64,000 nt of DNA from Zoroaster sp. YZ-2022 (Eukaryota; Echinodermata; Asteroidea; Forcipulatida; Zoroasteridae). Location: positions 4,577,827 through 4,641,826 of the forward strand of contig CM055816.1 of assembly GCA_029582265.1 (NCBI GenBank). Direction: 5' to 3'. This document shows, piece by piece, positions 34,401-45,371 of this stretch. The notes under the pieces are model-generated. The model was not told where the DNA came from. It did no database searches and was given only the letters and a program-made list of their open reading frames with translations. The position numbers and the translations under genes are program-made. The first letter of the stretch is position 1; each line of letters begins with the position of its first letter.

Positions 34401-35602
34401 CCTACTAAGATACTCTGGTTTAGACCCCTGCAAGGACAAATATCCTGAACCCCATTAATGCACCGTGCCCTGATCTGACACCCCTATTGGGCACTTCCCT
34501 GAGTCCCAGTTAAGGAAACTACCCTACCTGCCAACCAGTTTAGCCTATATGTATACGCGGATACTGGATCTGGAACCAGACCAAATTCCCCATACGTAAA
34601 ATATGGTGGCTAAGAGAGGCCTCACAAATCGGGCAAACGTTCATAGCCCTGTGTGAAAAAATGTAGTTCAAAACAGCGTGGCAGAATCCAATCGATCCAG
34701 CAATTTTGGCTGCAATTTGACCTTTTTTTTCATAACAAAAAAAAAGAAAATTAAAAATACCGACACGCGGCTCTGAGGCGACGCGCACAGAGACCCGAAA
34801 CCAGATACCTTTATTTTAGCCTTATCTTCTTCAGTAAAGTATTCTATTACCATACAATACTGACAATATATATGTCCTATGCTACAAGTTTTGTAACTAC
34901 CAGTAATGTAATCAAATGTAGCTCTTTTTTGTTATATCTTCATCTTTAAATCTAAATTAATAGGGGTACTAGGCCTATATTAATTTAGAAAATTTACAAA
35001 TTTCTATCGTGTGCGCATTCACAAAATCTTTTATTAAAATCTCGTTTTACTTTTATCATATACAGGAGACTTTGAAGGAATTTGGAGCCATTTTCTACGG
35101 TGATTCGTCCGTGCGCTTTAAGGGAACACTGCGCTCGCTCTTCCCATTACTTCATCATCACCATGGTTACATGTGCCACATCCACGGTTTTGATCCCAAG
35201 ATTCATCAGAAAATCCCCCACCAGTATAACTACACATATAGTGATATGTACGCTGAACTAGGCGTCAATAGAGACGAGTATTACAAGTCAAATAAGGCGG
35301 CACCTCATATCTCGACTGACCGATTTCTTATGGTCAATAATTCGGTCATATGGGAAAAACTGCTTAACCCTCTTAATGAGTGCGCTATGAGAAAGCAGTG
35401 CATAGCGCCAAAAGGGTCCAGTTATGGATCGCATCGCTTTGACGCATCTGCCTTAGCGATCATTGTCTACAAGAATCTAAGATATGAATGGACGGAAGAT
35501 AATAATAACAGCAAGGAGTTAAATGAAATAGTTGAAATAAAACGAATTGAGGAAGAGGATAGGAATGTCAAAATTTGTCGCAAAGGACACAATCTCCTAT
35601 AA
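28301..35602 (+). CDS. Gene B: DUF1647-like type II membrane protein, paralogue of gene A
   Basis: Exons 28301-28409, 30018-30469, 31224-31328 and 35066-35602 join in frame to 400 residues without a stop, with the same phases and splice sites as gene A. The N-terminus MVNRK is followed by a signal anchor (about residues 10-31), a short stalk (to about 143), then the DUF1647-like domain. Landmarks: VTAVSDN (147-153), YLYNLGL, YPPHVKDL, GDSSVRF (234-240) and SHRFDASA. It lacks the histidine that follows SDN in gene A. Exons 3 and 4 and the 3' end of exon 2 are nearly identical to gene A; exon 1 and the stalk differ. Introns hold a LINE, a TTAA element and a SINE, yet all splice sites look intact. 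Confidence 0.82.
29555..29748. mobile_element. Foldback MITE in intron 1 of gene B
   Basis: TTGGTGCAAGACGTTA at the left mirrors TAACGTCTTGCACCAA at the right (16-bp perfect TIR), ~194 bp, GC-rich core. No target-site duplication seen. Confidence 0.7.
30018..30469 (+). CDS. Gene B exon 2: short stalk and start of the catalytic domain
   Basis: Preceded by TTTTTGCACAG as in gene A; donor GTAATA; phase 0 end. The stalk has a threonine-rich stretch (DTTHTTQTTT) and two degenerate K-S-P-V-I-I units where gene A has twelve repeats. The domain part has a 3-bp deletion removing the histidine after SDN. Confidence 0.83.
31224..31328 (+). CDS. Gene B exon 3
   Basis: 105 bp, phase 0/0, LRSLCNVHIREI, then FEKYPPHVKDL and SWKVIIIR. 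The acceptor TCTTACAG and donor GTAAGTAAAG match gene A, and a LINE begins only 15 nt into the following intron. Confidence 0.83.
31344..32060 (+). mobile_element. 5'-truncated CR1/L2-like LINE in intron 3 of gene B
   Basis: Broken frames code KLGVIFDSTMTLKS, FVTSRLDKGNALLYGLP, IQNTAARFVTLSRK, then ILEELHWLPVSQRIVFKLML and RCFSVAAPRLW, the standard ORF2 C-terminus of CR1/L2-type elements. The tail CCTTGAGCGCC..GGATATGTGCGC ends in TATT repeats. Gene A shows the empty site at 19253. AGTT may be the target duplication. Frameshifts make it dead. Confidence 0.88.
32235..33074. mobile_element. TTAA-flanked DNA transposon with a Myb/SANT-like frame
   Basis: TTAAGCCGTGTTCGCATTGG at the left and CCAATGCGAACACGGCTTAA at the right are near-perfect TIRs, and TTAA fits piggyBac- or Kolobok-type insertion. 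Inner repeats AGTCCAATGCGGAC occur near 32300 and 32424. It lies in intron 3 of gene B just after the LINE. Confidence 0.8.
32550..32903 (-). CDS. Myb/SANT-like DNA-binding domain fragment inside the TTAA element
   Basis: 117 codons. A lysine/serine-rich stretch (KKRKRSP, a plausible nuclear signal) precedes PNWSQNETSVLIAIWGEQG, which fits the first helix of Myb/SANT-like (trihelix) domains of transposon accessory proteins; NSRVWASILKQF fits a second helix. It stops before the third helix, so an exon boundary or truncation is likely. No transposase accompanies it. Confidence 0.5.
   Translation of the reverse strand: MTFPEAALILRGNSDKRVTSISYSSAIQNNSVPFFRFIVHFSSNMSQKNSSEKNTKSAKEGGEKKRKRSPNWSQNETSVLIAIWGEQGHQEGFDGMQYNSRVWASILKQFSETFRET
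33400..33805 (+). mobile_element. tRNA-Leu-derived SINE, copy 3 (intron 3 of gene B)
   Basis: Best-preserved head: GTCGTGGCCGAGCGGTCTAG, anticodon-like loop CTCAAGT (CAA), long variable arm, and B box GGGTTCGAGTCCC. Tail GCGCCTTGAGTACC..GATACGTGCGCTATATAAG with TTA repeats. It is a SINE, not a functional tRNA, since acceptor pairing is poor and a body follows. Confidence 0.9.
33881..34520. repeat. CCTACTGTACCCA repeat and degenerate GC-rich array, intron 3 of gene B
   Basis: Four 13-bp CCTACTGTACCCA units (33881-33938) lead into a ~550-bp array of GGGCACC..GCCCTG..CCCCTA units homologous to 19340-19575 in gene A but longer. Confidence 0.8.
35066..35602 (+). CDS. Gene B exon 4: C-terminal catalytic half
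   Basis: Same 537-bp length as gene A exon 4. In the first roughly 150 codons I count about six replacement and three silent differences; the last 25 residues diverge more. Replacements cluster at SAGRIL/STDRFL and SRF/SSY. Confidence 0.85.
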   Translation, partial: ETLKEFGAIFYGDSSVRFKGTLRSLFPLLHHHHGYMCHIHGFDPKIHQKIPHQYNYTYSDMYAELGVNRDEYYKSNKAAPHISTDRFLMVNNSVIWEKLLNPLNECAMRKQCIAPKGSSYGSHRFDASALAIIVYKNLRYEWTEDNNNSKELNEIVEIKRIEEEDRNVKICRKGHNLL

Positions 35603-35618
35603 AAAAATAATAATAATG

Positions 35619-35624
35619 AATAAA
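35619..35624 (+). promoter_or_regulatory. Possible poly(A) signal of gene B
   Basis: AATAAA lies about 17 nt past the stop codon of gene B. It is unusually close and could be chance in AT-rich DNA; another AATAAA occurs near 35834. Confidence 0.3.
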
Positions 35625-37560
35625 GGTTGCATGGCGGTAGTTATGACCGATTTTTGGGATTGCGTTTGGTGAGAATTATCTTTGATAACACTGAAATTCT
35701 TTTAAGCTGAAAAACATGTCATCTGTTTCAGGTTCAAAGGTCATGGTTGAATTCCATCCATGAGGGGTGGTAAACTAACTGCATCATGGGGTGCATTTGA
35801 GCAAATTTACTTCCCAAAAAGAACGGTGAGCGAATAAAGTGACAAAATCAAAACGCTTTTAGTTATAGTCATGTAGTGTTACGTCGTTTATCCTAGGGAA
35901 AAACGCGAACGGCGACAGCACGATTCCATCAAGTAACGTGATTTTGAACATGTTTACTCGCGCACTACATGTATATTACTTTGGGGAAGAAAAAAATGTA
36001 AACTTTTTAAATTTGAATTTCTTTAATATTTCTTTCACATTTGTTACCTTAATTTTTTTGCTGATTTTAGTTGTTCTATATTATTGTTTGTAATGCAGAT
36101 TTTCAATATCTACCATGCCGTTTATCGAGGCTGCCATTCTTTCAATCTTACTCTCGACAGATAACACGTGTGTCTAATGCAAAATTAAATCTCAAAGAAC
36201 TTAAATATAAAGTTAAGGTTAAAGGAATGAATGCTACCCTTTGTTGACAATTTTGAACAAATTCAAAATTAAATTTTTCACATTTCGGACTAAAATGTGT
36301 GCGGACGATTTGAACTAAACTATGAGTACTTTTACTAGTCAAGTCTGTGTTAACAATAGGAGCTATTTGGGTCATGCCATGCCAAATCACCTAGGGCTTT
36401 TCAGCGACCAATTCAGATTTGGCTGATTTTTGTTTTCAACATACCTCTATGGGAGTAATGAACACACAACAAATTTTTGCTCCCATCTCCAAGTCGTTTC
36501 CGAGATATAGTTACGACCCCATTTTCTCCTCCAAGTTGCTTCGGTGATTTTGGGGCATTTTCAGAGGCCCATATCTCAACATTGGGAGAATATCTTTTGC
36601 TGCAAATAGGGTGAATGACACAAAGTCTGCTAGAATCTGCTATCAAAAGTAGTATATAACATCTCCTGGCCAAGTTACGGGTCCTTCAATACCCACAATT
36701 GAGCTATTTTGGGGCCTCTCTGATGACCACACGAGTGGTCGGATTGCTTTTATATGTTACATATGTACAAACTAGGTACATATGTCTACCCCCAAACAAG
36801 CATGGACTATACCTTCATTTGAGGTTTAGCTGGGGTCTGAAGATTTTTTTTCTGATTTCTACAAATCTGGTATCAAATGAAAGAGGTAAATCTAGAGAAT
36901 CAAACTAAACAAAAAAATCTCACTTTTGAAAATTGGGTTTAAGTTTAGGGTTTGCCAGAACCAGTCACATATTTTGTTAAACTGTCGAGAATACAATGTA
37001 CTTAATACATTACAATAACGTTAAATGCACATGATAATGTCTCGAAAGGCATATCCGTATAAACTTTGACCAACATAATATATTCAGTATTTGCTTTATG
37101 AAGTAAAGAAGTACACGCGCGTAGTCCCCTTACATACGCCATAAAGTGTACGGACAACGCTCACACGACGCCAAAGTCACTGTACCATCAAGACACTGGG
37201 TGCAAATTTACCGCTAGAGGGCTACGATGTGCAATGAGCGGACAGCCTCGACGTCTGGTGTGTCCTTCGTGAACCAACGCGATGTTTTCACATCATACTG
37301 TCAATAAATCACTTTGTAATGCTTTTCCATATGTCTTCATATCTGTGAACGACGCGACCACTAAGTAAACTGGCGCTGTAGTTAAGTGCTTGGATAAAAA
37401 GTACTTGGAATATTGAAACCTGATATTACAAATAACAGTATTGGTTGGTGCATATCAGCAAAGCCATTTACCTAATGGGAAATGCATACCGATTAATTTC
37501 AACCGACCTATATATAACGCGGAACCCGCTGCTATATGGGATTCTAGCCGGCCAATTGTC
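35625..37560. other. Sequence downstream of gene B, no gene recognised
   Basis: Mixed AT-rich DNA. 36390-36960 has phrases such as CGTTTCCGAGATATAGTTAC and may be an old repeat, but I see no ends or protein. Confidence 0.45.
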
Positions 37561-37561
37561 A

Positions 37562-37735
37562 TCGGGCAAGCTCGGTGGTTGAGAGGTTAAGACGTCTGCA
37601 CTAGTAAGCAGGAGGTCGTGGGTTCGAATCCCGCCCGAGTCGCCTGTGTAGTTTTTTCACAGACACTCGGAAAGCACTGAGTATACAGTGCTATACACAC
37701 GTCATTGTGTAGGGCAAAATTAAATCAATTAATTT
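37562..37735 (+). mobile_element. Second type of tRNA-derived SINE
   Basis: Head CTCGGTGGTTGAGAGGTTAA with B box GGGTTCGAATCCC, then a short body (CACAGACACTCGG, ATACAGTGCTATACAC). The anticodon arm does not fold as a working tRNA (no U at position 33), so a SINE or tRNA pseudogene is preferred over a tRNA gene. Confidence 0.7.
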
Positions 37736-37739
37736 CAAG

Positions 37740-38705
37740 TTGATTTCCGTTTTTAAGATCGTGTGCATGTGACACATTCAAAGCGCCCTCTAGTGAACAG
37801 GTCAAAGAAGTACTGTGCTGCAAATGAAATCAGAGTTTCATTCTCATGACATTTCAATAAAGACATTCTTCATTTTGTGATTATAATTAAGGCACGATAT
37901 CTCATTGTGTTTACAATGTACTTTGGTTTTCCATTTCAAAATGTTTATGTTCATTTTCAAATTCACGCCGTTTCTTTTGTGTGTTGTTATTGCGTTCAAA
38001 TTAATTTCCAAGCAGTCATTATTTCATTCCTGTCATTCACAACTGCGTTTAGTTAGCTCTGTTTCGTTTTTCGGCATTCATGATGCATTTATAAATTAAC
38101 TCGCCCTGAAATTAGATGTTTCGCATCTTTTTGCAATTGATACGATTATACCACTGGTCAACAATTTTTTTTAAAGTTGTCTGCTTCGGAGATAAAATGT
38201 GCTATTTATTATGGATTTTGATGTGCTGAATTCAAATATGACAATTAAAATTGCTGATTGGCTACTGTTTCCAAGATATTTAAGTTTACATTTTATGTAC
38301 TATGTATTATGGTGTACATAGCAGATTTTTAATCATGAATTGTAAACCTAGGTCTTTTCATGTGTTTATGGTTGTTTCACTTGATATTATGTCACCTGCC
38401 CTGTTTATGTAACACTTACTATGTATCAGTTCATAGTTCAGTCCTTATTCAGTGTCTACTCTGCGCTTCTTGGCTTATCTCTTATAGTCATTAAACGGTA
38501 CCATATCTTGAAAACTAGAGCCAATCAACAATTTTAAGCATCATTTCCATTCTCAGTGACCCATAATTAGTCAAGTTTGACTTCATTTGTTTCGGAAGCA
38601 TTTTGGCTGTAGACCAGTGTTATAGGCAATCGATTTAATTTTAAGAGTATGTGCCCTTGGCATATTTAAGTGAGATTTCCGATGATTGTTTAGTTGTTGC
38701 TTGTT
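37740..38705. other. Intergenic AT-rich DNA, nothing recognised
   Basis: No coding, RNA or repeat structure that I can support. Confidence 0.5.
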
Positions 38706-38712
38706 GTATAAG

Positions 38713-38811
38713 GTACCCAACAAGTACCCAACAAGTACCCAACAAGTACCCAACAAGTACCCAACAAGTACCCAACAAGTACCCAACAAGTACCCAACAA
38801 GTACCCAACAA
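38713..38811. repeat. 11-bp minisatellite, 9 copies
   Basis: Perfect tandem GTACCCAACAA, 99 bp, with essentially no unit variation, which suggests recent expansion. Confidence 0.97.
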
Positions 38812-39602
38812 GAATCTGAGTATCTCTATGGGATCATCTGCATGACAGATTTGTTCCCCTTTTTCAGTATTGCCACGTCATTCTTTCACCTTTTCACTTA
38901 CGTTTTACTCCTTTATTTGCGGGTGGTGCTTTCTTTAGCCTGCAATCTCGTGAAGCAGAGTAGATAAATGGACAGTTGGAAAAGGAATCTGTTTCCTAAA
39001 ATTTCATACCCGTGCCTGAGAAATGAACATTGATGCCCGATATGCGGCAGAGTGCACCCCTTCCCATTGTGTCTTCATTCATTGGGTTCCAGGAATACTA
39101 GGAATTCTTTAGAGGATTTCGGTGGGGGGGGGGGGGGAGGTCCGTTAACAATAGAACAACAGTAACATAAGGACATTTGGATATTTCATAGGTACGTCGG
39201 CATTTTTAATTTTCTTTTTTAATACGCGAAAAAATATCGTGCTGTTTAATATCGGGGTATATAGCTACAGATGGTTTTCAGAAAAAATTTGGTATTAATA
39301 TGCCAATGGGGGGGAGTCAGCAATAGAAAAATACCAATGTCAACAAAGATGTAGGTGTGCTCTAAGTAGTCTTTGTTTTTAAGGGGGTGATAATCGGGGG
39401 ACATTGCCATTACCGTCTCCCCCGTCAAAACATTGCCATCAACGTGTCCCACGCAAATGAACCGACAATTTATGTCAAAATACCGATTGAATTCCCGATT
39501 TTCAGAAATATCAACAAGTTTGTGAATTTATCGACAGACACTGTTTTCCTAAGTGAGGGAGGCCCCCGCCCCCTGGCTACGCCGCCTGGTACCGCCCCCG
39601 GA

Positions 39603-39757
39603 TGCGATTTTTTCTTTCTGCAAACAAGAATTGCCATCCCAATATTTCAGCCAATCACATGGCACGTTATTTAAGATGACGAATATGTATAAGACATCTG
39701 ATTGGCTGAAATATCGCGGAATGGCAATTCTTGTTTGCAGAAAAAAAATTGCCCCCC
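39603..39757. repeat. Foldback element with ~45-bp arms
   Basis: TTTCTGCAAACAAGAATTGC at the left mirrors GCAATTCTTGTTTGCAGAAA at the right, with inner arms ATATTTCAGCCAATC / GATTGGCTGAAATAT. CCCCCGGAT / CCCCCCGGAT flank both sides. Confidence 0.8.
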
Positions 39758-40167
39758 GGATCGCCGTGGTTTATGTCTGAATGTAAACTGTAGTCCAGCT
39801 CGTTAGCTGTGAGGCATTGATTTGCATCACACAATCTAACTGAAAGATACAGACTCAGCGCGTTGCCTTATACACGGTTCGCGAAGAGTTATCTGCTAGT
39901 ATGGAGTTATCTTATTCTTCTATATAAATGGTAGTTACATCAACACACTTTTGGGAGAGTTTTGAACATTCATATTGCTGCCTGCTATCAGGGGCGCATC
40001 CCACGTCTCAAATAGGGAGAACCTACACACAAAGTACCGGTATGGTAAATAAACAGCCTGTTTCTCACCTTGCATGTAAATTTATCTGTATTCAATTCAA
40101 TATTACATTTATTTCCATATAAACATAGTCAAATACATGTGTAATACAATATGTATGGATGTACAGT

Positions 40168-40403
40168 CATTGGTGGATCCAGGGGGGCTGTAGCCCCCCC
40201 TAAAATCGTTTAAAAAAAATGTTTTTAAAGAACAGAATCAGATACAAACGGTAAGGTATTCCCCTCATGTTTCCCCTCATTTCCCCCTCACTGTGCTTTG
40301 TTTTCCTCTCCCTTTGATTATTTCATTGTAATTTTTGTAGTACTGAAAAATCATTCTTGATTCTCAGCCCCCCCCCCCTAAAAATATTCTGGATCCGCCC
40401 ATG
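40168..40403. mobile_element. GGATCC-end MITE, copy 1
   Basis: Starts CATTGGTGGATCCAGG and ends CTGGATCCGCCCATG, flanked by the 5-bp duplication ACAGT (40163-40167, 40404-40408). Inside are G/C runs and CCTTTGATTATTTCATTG, shared with 48314-48577. Confidence 0.88.
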
Positions 40404-40409
40404 ACAGTC

Positions 40410-41820
40410 CTGGTAAGGCGTTTATTGCAGAGCCTTATGATAAAACGGAAGAGAATTACAGACGACTTCAACGGACAGACAAATAAGACAGACAAGAAGT
40501 ACCTGCTTTGAAATCCATTATGCGTGCACGTATAATGTACCTTTCCTTTATGAAAATAAAGTTGTTGATTATATCAAATATCTTGAGATATTTGAATGAA
40601 TTGTGAGTTGATTCAGCACCACATGGAGTTCTAGATTGAAATAAATGAAAACGTCATTAATGAATAGACAAGCAGATGGATGAATGAATTAAAACAACTG
40701 AATAATTAGTTGTTGTTGCGCTCACAACGCTAGAGCACCAGGTATAATAAATCTACCCTTAATATTTGTTTTTCGTTAGATTTATGAACGAAAAATCATT
40801 ACGATGTCGTTTCAGATAAGTAAAATTTCGCCCTGATTGATGTGTCAGAACACGTGTGCGCAATTGACAGTGGAGGCGTGTTTTTCTTTGTCATATCAAT
40901 CTGCGACGGTCTCATCAAACCCCGACTGAGATTAAGCGTTGGTATTGAATGGCGACAATTTATTATTTGGCACTGTTGATTTGAAAGCGGCATATACCAT
41001 TAGGCCTATGATGTCCTGTTGTGGGAAGGATATGTAATTAATACAACGGGAGTTATAGATCAAAATATATAAAAAGCCTTTACAAGATGGTTATAACACA
41101 ACCTCACAGAGCCACAGTGTCGAGATATCATTGCAAGACTTGCTAGACAGAAGTTGTGTGCTGCCTCATCGTCCTCCACTGTTCGGGTAGTTCATCAGCA
41201 GATTGCTATCTTCTGAAGCCTAGTGTGTGTTTCAATTGAACAAAAAGCAACTTCAACACTACTGTCGCAGGCAAACTGTTCCAAGCTGTTTAGTGATCTT
41301 AAACTTGCGTCCAAATAGTACTGCTGTTTTCTTTTGTAGCGACTTTTCACAGACCATCGAATAGGTACGTATATAAATACATTGTACTTTTGTATTTTGT
41401 TAATCTTCTGGATATGCCATGATCAAGCGTCTTCCTTTGAGATTTTACCCTGAGATAGGTTATTTGCACACAAACATAAGACAAGAGTTAAGTTAGCGTT
41501 GGCAATGTTCTACTTGTTCAAATTTAAATCCTAAAAACTATTGGTAATCTCCAATAAATAAATGATCACAGTTTTACAAAGTGTAATGTTGTGAAAGTTG
41601 ACGATGACATCAAACATCCCTTGAAATCATTAACTCTTCGGTAAATTTAGTAAAATATTTTTTTTTCCCAAATGAATTTTCGACTTAATAATGAGACGCA
41701 AATTCTTCTTATTACGAAAAATTAATGGGATTTTACTTTTCCCCGTTAATATTACAGTTTAAATTAGCTGAATCTTTCACAGGTTAGATATTGTATAATC
41801 TCATTATTCTTATTAAGTAT
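40410..41820. other. Intergenic DNA, no gene recognised
   Basis: AT-rich, with short direct phrases only. No exon, RNA or mobile element identified. Confidence 0.5.
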
Positions 41821-41825
41821 TCTTA

Positions 41826-42015
41826 CACTGTAAGAAATATTGGGCAAACACGGTTGATATGTTGCCCAACACTGGTCAACATATCAACAGGTTACACAGT
41901 TGGTTTACCATTGCCCAATGTTAGATAATTTTTTGCCAAAATACATGACCAATACTGACCAATTCTGGGAGAAATAACCTTAGCCAACACCATGTTGCCC
42001 AATGTTTTTACAGTG
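41826..42015. mobile_element. TA-flanked palindromic MITE
   Basis: CACTGTAAGAAATATTGGGC at the left mirrors GCCCAATGTTTTTACAGTG at the right, with TA on both sides. Inner GTTGCCCAAC and TTGCCCAATG repeats. Non-coding. Confidence 0.85.
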
Positions 42016-42134
42016 TATGCACGTAAAGGTCTATCCTGTTTACAAAGCCCAGTACACGTTAAAATGTGTATGTATAGTCAAGAAATACAGGGCAATATGA
42101 AAGCAAGTAGGCCTATTATGATGGTTATATAATA

Positions 42135-42365
42135 TTTAAGCTTTTGCATGGTGGAGTAGTGATATCGTTTTAGTTTGCGGTGACACTATGTGTTTATCTG
42201 AACTATCGCTAAGTGAGGTACAGGGTTCTGAAAACCTTGTCGGACAAATCGTTTCTGAACTCGATAAGTGAGATTATGGTTCAGGGAGAACCAATATCGG
42301 ACAACTCGTTTCCCAACTGTCGCTAAGTGAGCGCGTGGTTCAGGGAGAACCATGGAGTCTTCTCA
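42135..42365 (+). mobile_element. Hairpin-array repeat element, copy 2
   Basis: GCATGGTGGAGTAGTGATATC start, then AACTATCGCTAAGTGAG and hairpins GGTTCAGGGAGAACC, CGGACAACTCGTTTCCC, as at 14485-14870 (reverse) and 60628-60885. Confidence 0.78.
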
Positions 42366-42917
42366 GGGTGTTCTGTACCTCCTGAAGCGAAATAATAAAT
42401 CAATTCTTATTAATGTTTCAATATAAAAAAGTATAAAAACATATAAACAACCGAAACAGTGGGAAGTGGTTCAGAAAAAAATATTGGTATATGTTCAGTT
42501 TGAACATGTATTCATTCTGAACATGTGTTCATTGTGTTATTTCGAACTGAAATGATACCACAGACTCTGACATTATATTGTAGCTTTACCAGAGTGGCGG
42601 GTGAAGGGTCTCGAAAAGAGGGGGGTAACCGCCAAAAAAGGGGGCACACAAAAAAAGAAAGGTAAATAAAGTGGGACAAATTTGCGCCCCCCCCCCCCCC
42701 GGCCCCCCAGATCACCAATGATAAAAAAGGAGTATAATTGCATCAGTTTTCTCGTCAGATAGGCATATTATAGGCCTATTAAGAGTTTTAGACTAATATT
42801 TCAGTCATGAAGTACCTGATTCACACATCTATACTGTTCGGAATACCAACTTTACTTTGAACAAAAACAAAACAGAATACCAGCTTAAAATCTACGATGA
42901 CTGGCTCAAGGAAAATA

Positions 42918-43140
42918 TTAAAGAGACAATATCTTCACGATCAACAGGGCATGGAATCAGAGTGCTAGATTTAGATAACCTCAGCTTAGTGATTGAAAAT
43001 AATACCCACATGATAAGGCAATATTACCATTGCTGCTACATAAATGAGCCAGTAATTTTCAGTCACTGTGTTCATCTTAAACTAGGACGCCGCTTTCCCT
43101 GTCGAAAGTCTGCTCTGATCGTGATGATACTGTCCCAGTA
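42918..43140. mobile_element. TTAA palindromic MITE, copy 3
   Basis: TTAAAGAGACAATATCTTC start, then CAGGGCATGGAATCAG and TGCTCTGATCGTGATGATAC; the right end is decayed (CAGTAATTAA). Confidence 0.75.
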
Positions 43141-43145
43141 ATTAA

Positions 43146-44815
43146 GTCGCGCTTTCCATAATTTGCAAAATAAACCGCGGTTCTATCCAATTCATCAGTC
43201 CATGAACTCTGTTTAAATATTAATATGCAATTAAACATTACTCTGGAAAAACAGATGCTACAAAGGTCAGACATAAATCAAATTAATCTTTATGTCATCA
43301 CCTTTATATTCATTAAAGAAAAGTCAGTCGGAAAACTCAAAATTCAATGTTTGTAATTTACGTAACCTTTTCTCAGACCTATTCACATTATTGTACTTTT
43401 CAAGTTTCAAATTTCAAGTTTATTTATCTGCAGAAATGGGCCCCATAGAATAAACGAGTTTGTAGTTGTGGATCCCTAAATGCAAATATTGGCAGAAACT
43501 AACAACGATAGAAACGATAGCAAATCAAAAACAAAAATTTCATTTTGTTTAGTGTGTGTGTATTTAGCAGTTTCATGAAATCATGAGTTTACATCTATAT
43601 GATTTGAGATATACAGGGCTAATTAAAGGTATATTTGTCATGTTGTAGTTTTGAAAACCAATTTTTGTTATCCAATTTTGTTTTCATTCATCAATTTGTT
43701 TACACTATTTTTCAATGGAAGTTTTTAATGTAATCATTTGAAGAAACTTTTGATTTGGGAAACTTTTGGGAGACACCTTGACCCCAACCCTCAGCCCACA
43801 TGGAAGACTATACCAACTTTCCCCACCAGCAACTACACCACTCGGTGCTCTCCTTTCCGATTGAGCTGTTTCCGATTGAGCTGTTTCGACTCATCATTTT
43901 CTTATAATTACTATGCATACTATATATAAGATCTCACCATATGCGGCAGAAATGACCTGTATTTGAAGACTGGTACTACACCTCCACACAAACAGATGTT
44001 TGTGCTGTCACATTTAGTTGCTCACTATATTTTCTTCTTCCTTGTAAAAATTAGCCTACATTTATATATATTTTATCGAGAAAATTCAAATGGAGTAACA
44101 GTCATGTTTATTTATTTTACACTCCATATATTCTGTGGTGTATATACAATTTATTTGATGATCACTACACTCAATATATGTCGCTGATACAGAAGCCTAC
44201 TAATAAGGGTTTGCTGTAGTGCCGTTTAGTTCTCTCTGTTGAGTTGTGCCCATCCTTACACTCAAGTAATAAACACTCTTGCAGGGCCGTATCGAAGGCA
44301 TTATTTGTTTAAAAAATTTGAGGGGGTTGGAAGCCAATTTGCCACTGACTTCAGCGTCTGTAAAAGTTGAACACTTTCAAAATCGCTGGACGAGGAGTAG
44401 GAGTGAGGAATTATAGTGGGGTAGGCGTGAAATTTTAAGGGGGAGGGTATGCGCGAACAATATTTCCCCGAAAACTCGTTAAACGGGAACGGGTAGGCGT
44501 GAGAAATGTTTGAATTCGGTGGTTATTTTGCCCACTGAAGATACATCTGGTGATAAGTTTGCTCGACATATGAGGCTCAATATGCCAGCTGAGAAAAATT
44601 CGGGTTGTGACACCCCACAAATAAATCGCTTAAATAGCAAAAAAAAACAATCAAAATAGTCAAGTAGGCCTACTTATAGTTTTTCATACAGCATGTATCG
44701 CCAAGGTGTGGGAAAAAATAACAAATGATAGATCATCAAACCACAAGACACTCAATTTTGAATGGAGGTAAGATTCAACACATCCTTGATTGAGAGACTT
44801 GTTTCTATCGTCTTT
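43146..44815. other. Intergenic DNA, no gene recognised
   Basis: AT-rich sequence with a (TTTCAAATTTCAAGTT) patch near 43400. Nothing further supported. Confidence 0.45.
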
Positions 44816-44821
44816 ATTCTC

Positions 44822-44881
44822 CTGAAGACGATCTGAGCGACCGAAACGTCGAGTTGTAACATATCAGTTCTTTTCAGAACT
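44822..44881 (+). ncRNA. Two-hairpin motif, locus 3
   Basis: CTGAAGA-C-GATC..GACC-GAAACGTCGAG, then AGTTCT-TTTC-AGAACT at 44866-44881 and CTACTCAAAAG. First stem has one mismatch. The repeat continues to GCAAAC..CACCATGTAAAGCT near 44950, as in other family members. Confidence 0.5.
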
Positions 44882-45151
44882 ATATACTACTCAAAAGAGA
44901 ATTGTCACCGCAAACAGTCTTTACTTATCTTATTCACCATGTAAAGCTGTAAAAAAAATTGTGAGTAGTATTTCTGTTGAAAAATGTCAAGGGAAAATTC
45001 TGCTGTATACCAATTGACAAAACAACTTACTGTAAATAAACAACAGTTTCTTTAACAGTGAAGTCTCCTATCATATAAAGGCGTTACTGTGTTGAAATTA
45101 AGTTAGTTCTCCTTCCTCATTGGCTCTGATGGTAATGTTTATGCTTCAGAT

Positions 45152-45309
45152 CAGTGACAGATCCAGGGAACGCTCCCACCCCACCTCACAACAAAATGGG
45201 AATTGCTGTGAAAAAGTGAAAAAGTACTCCCAAATTACCGCTTCAGCCTTTTCTGGATACATGTGAACCCCCCCCCCCCCCCCCATCTGAAATTATGGAT
45301 CCACCGCTA
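45152..45309. mobile_element. GGATCC-end MITE, diverged copy
   Basis: CAGTGACAGATCCAGG at the left and ATGGATCCACCGCTA at the right, with CAGAT duplicated on both sides (45147-45151, 45310-45314). A poly-C run precedes the right end. TIR pairing is weak apart from GATCC. Confidence 0.6.
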
Positions 45310-45371
45310 CAGATGATGCAAAAAACAGTCAACCTTACCCTCATATTTCATGTTACAAATGATACATTGGT

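Noticed and set aside
37562..37647. Functional tRNA gene
   Set aside because: The B box is good, but the anticodon arm and acceptor stem do not pair properly and a SINE-like body follows.
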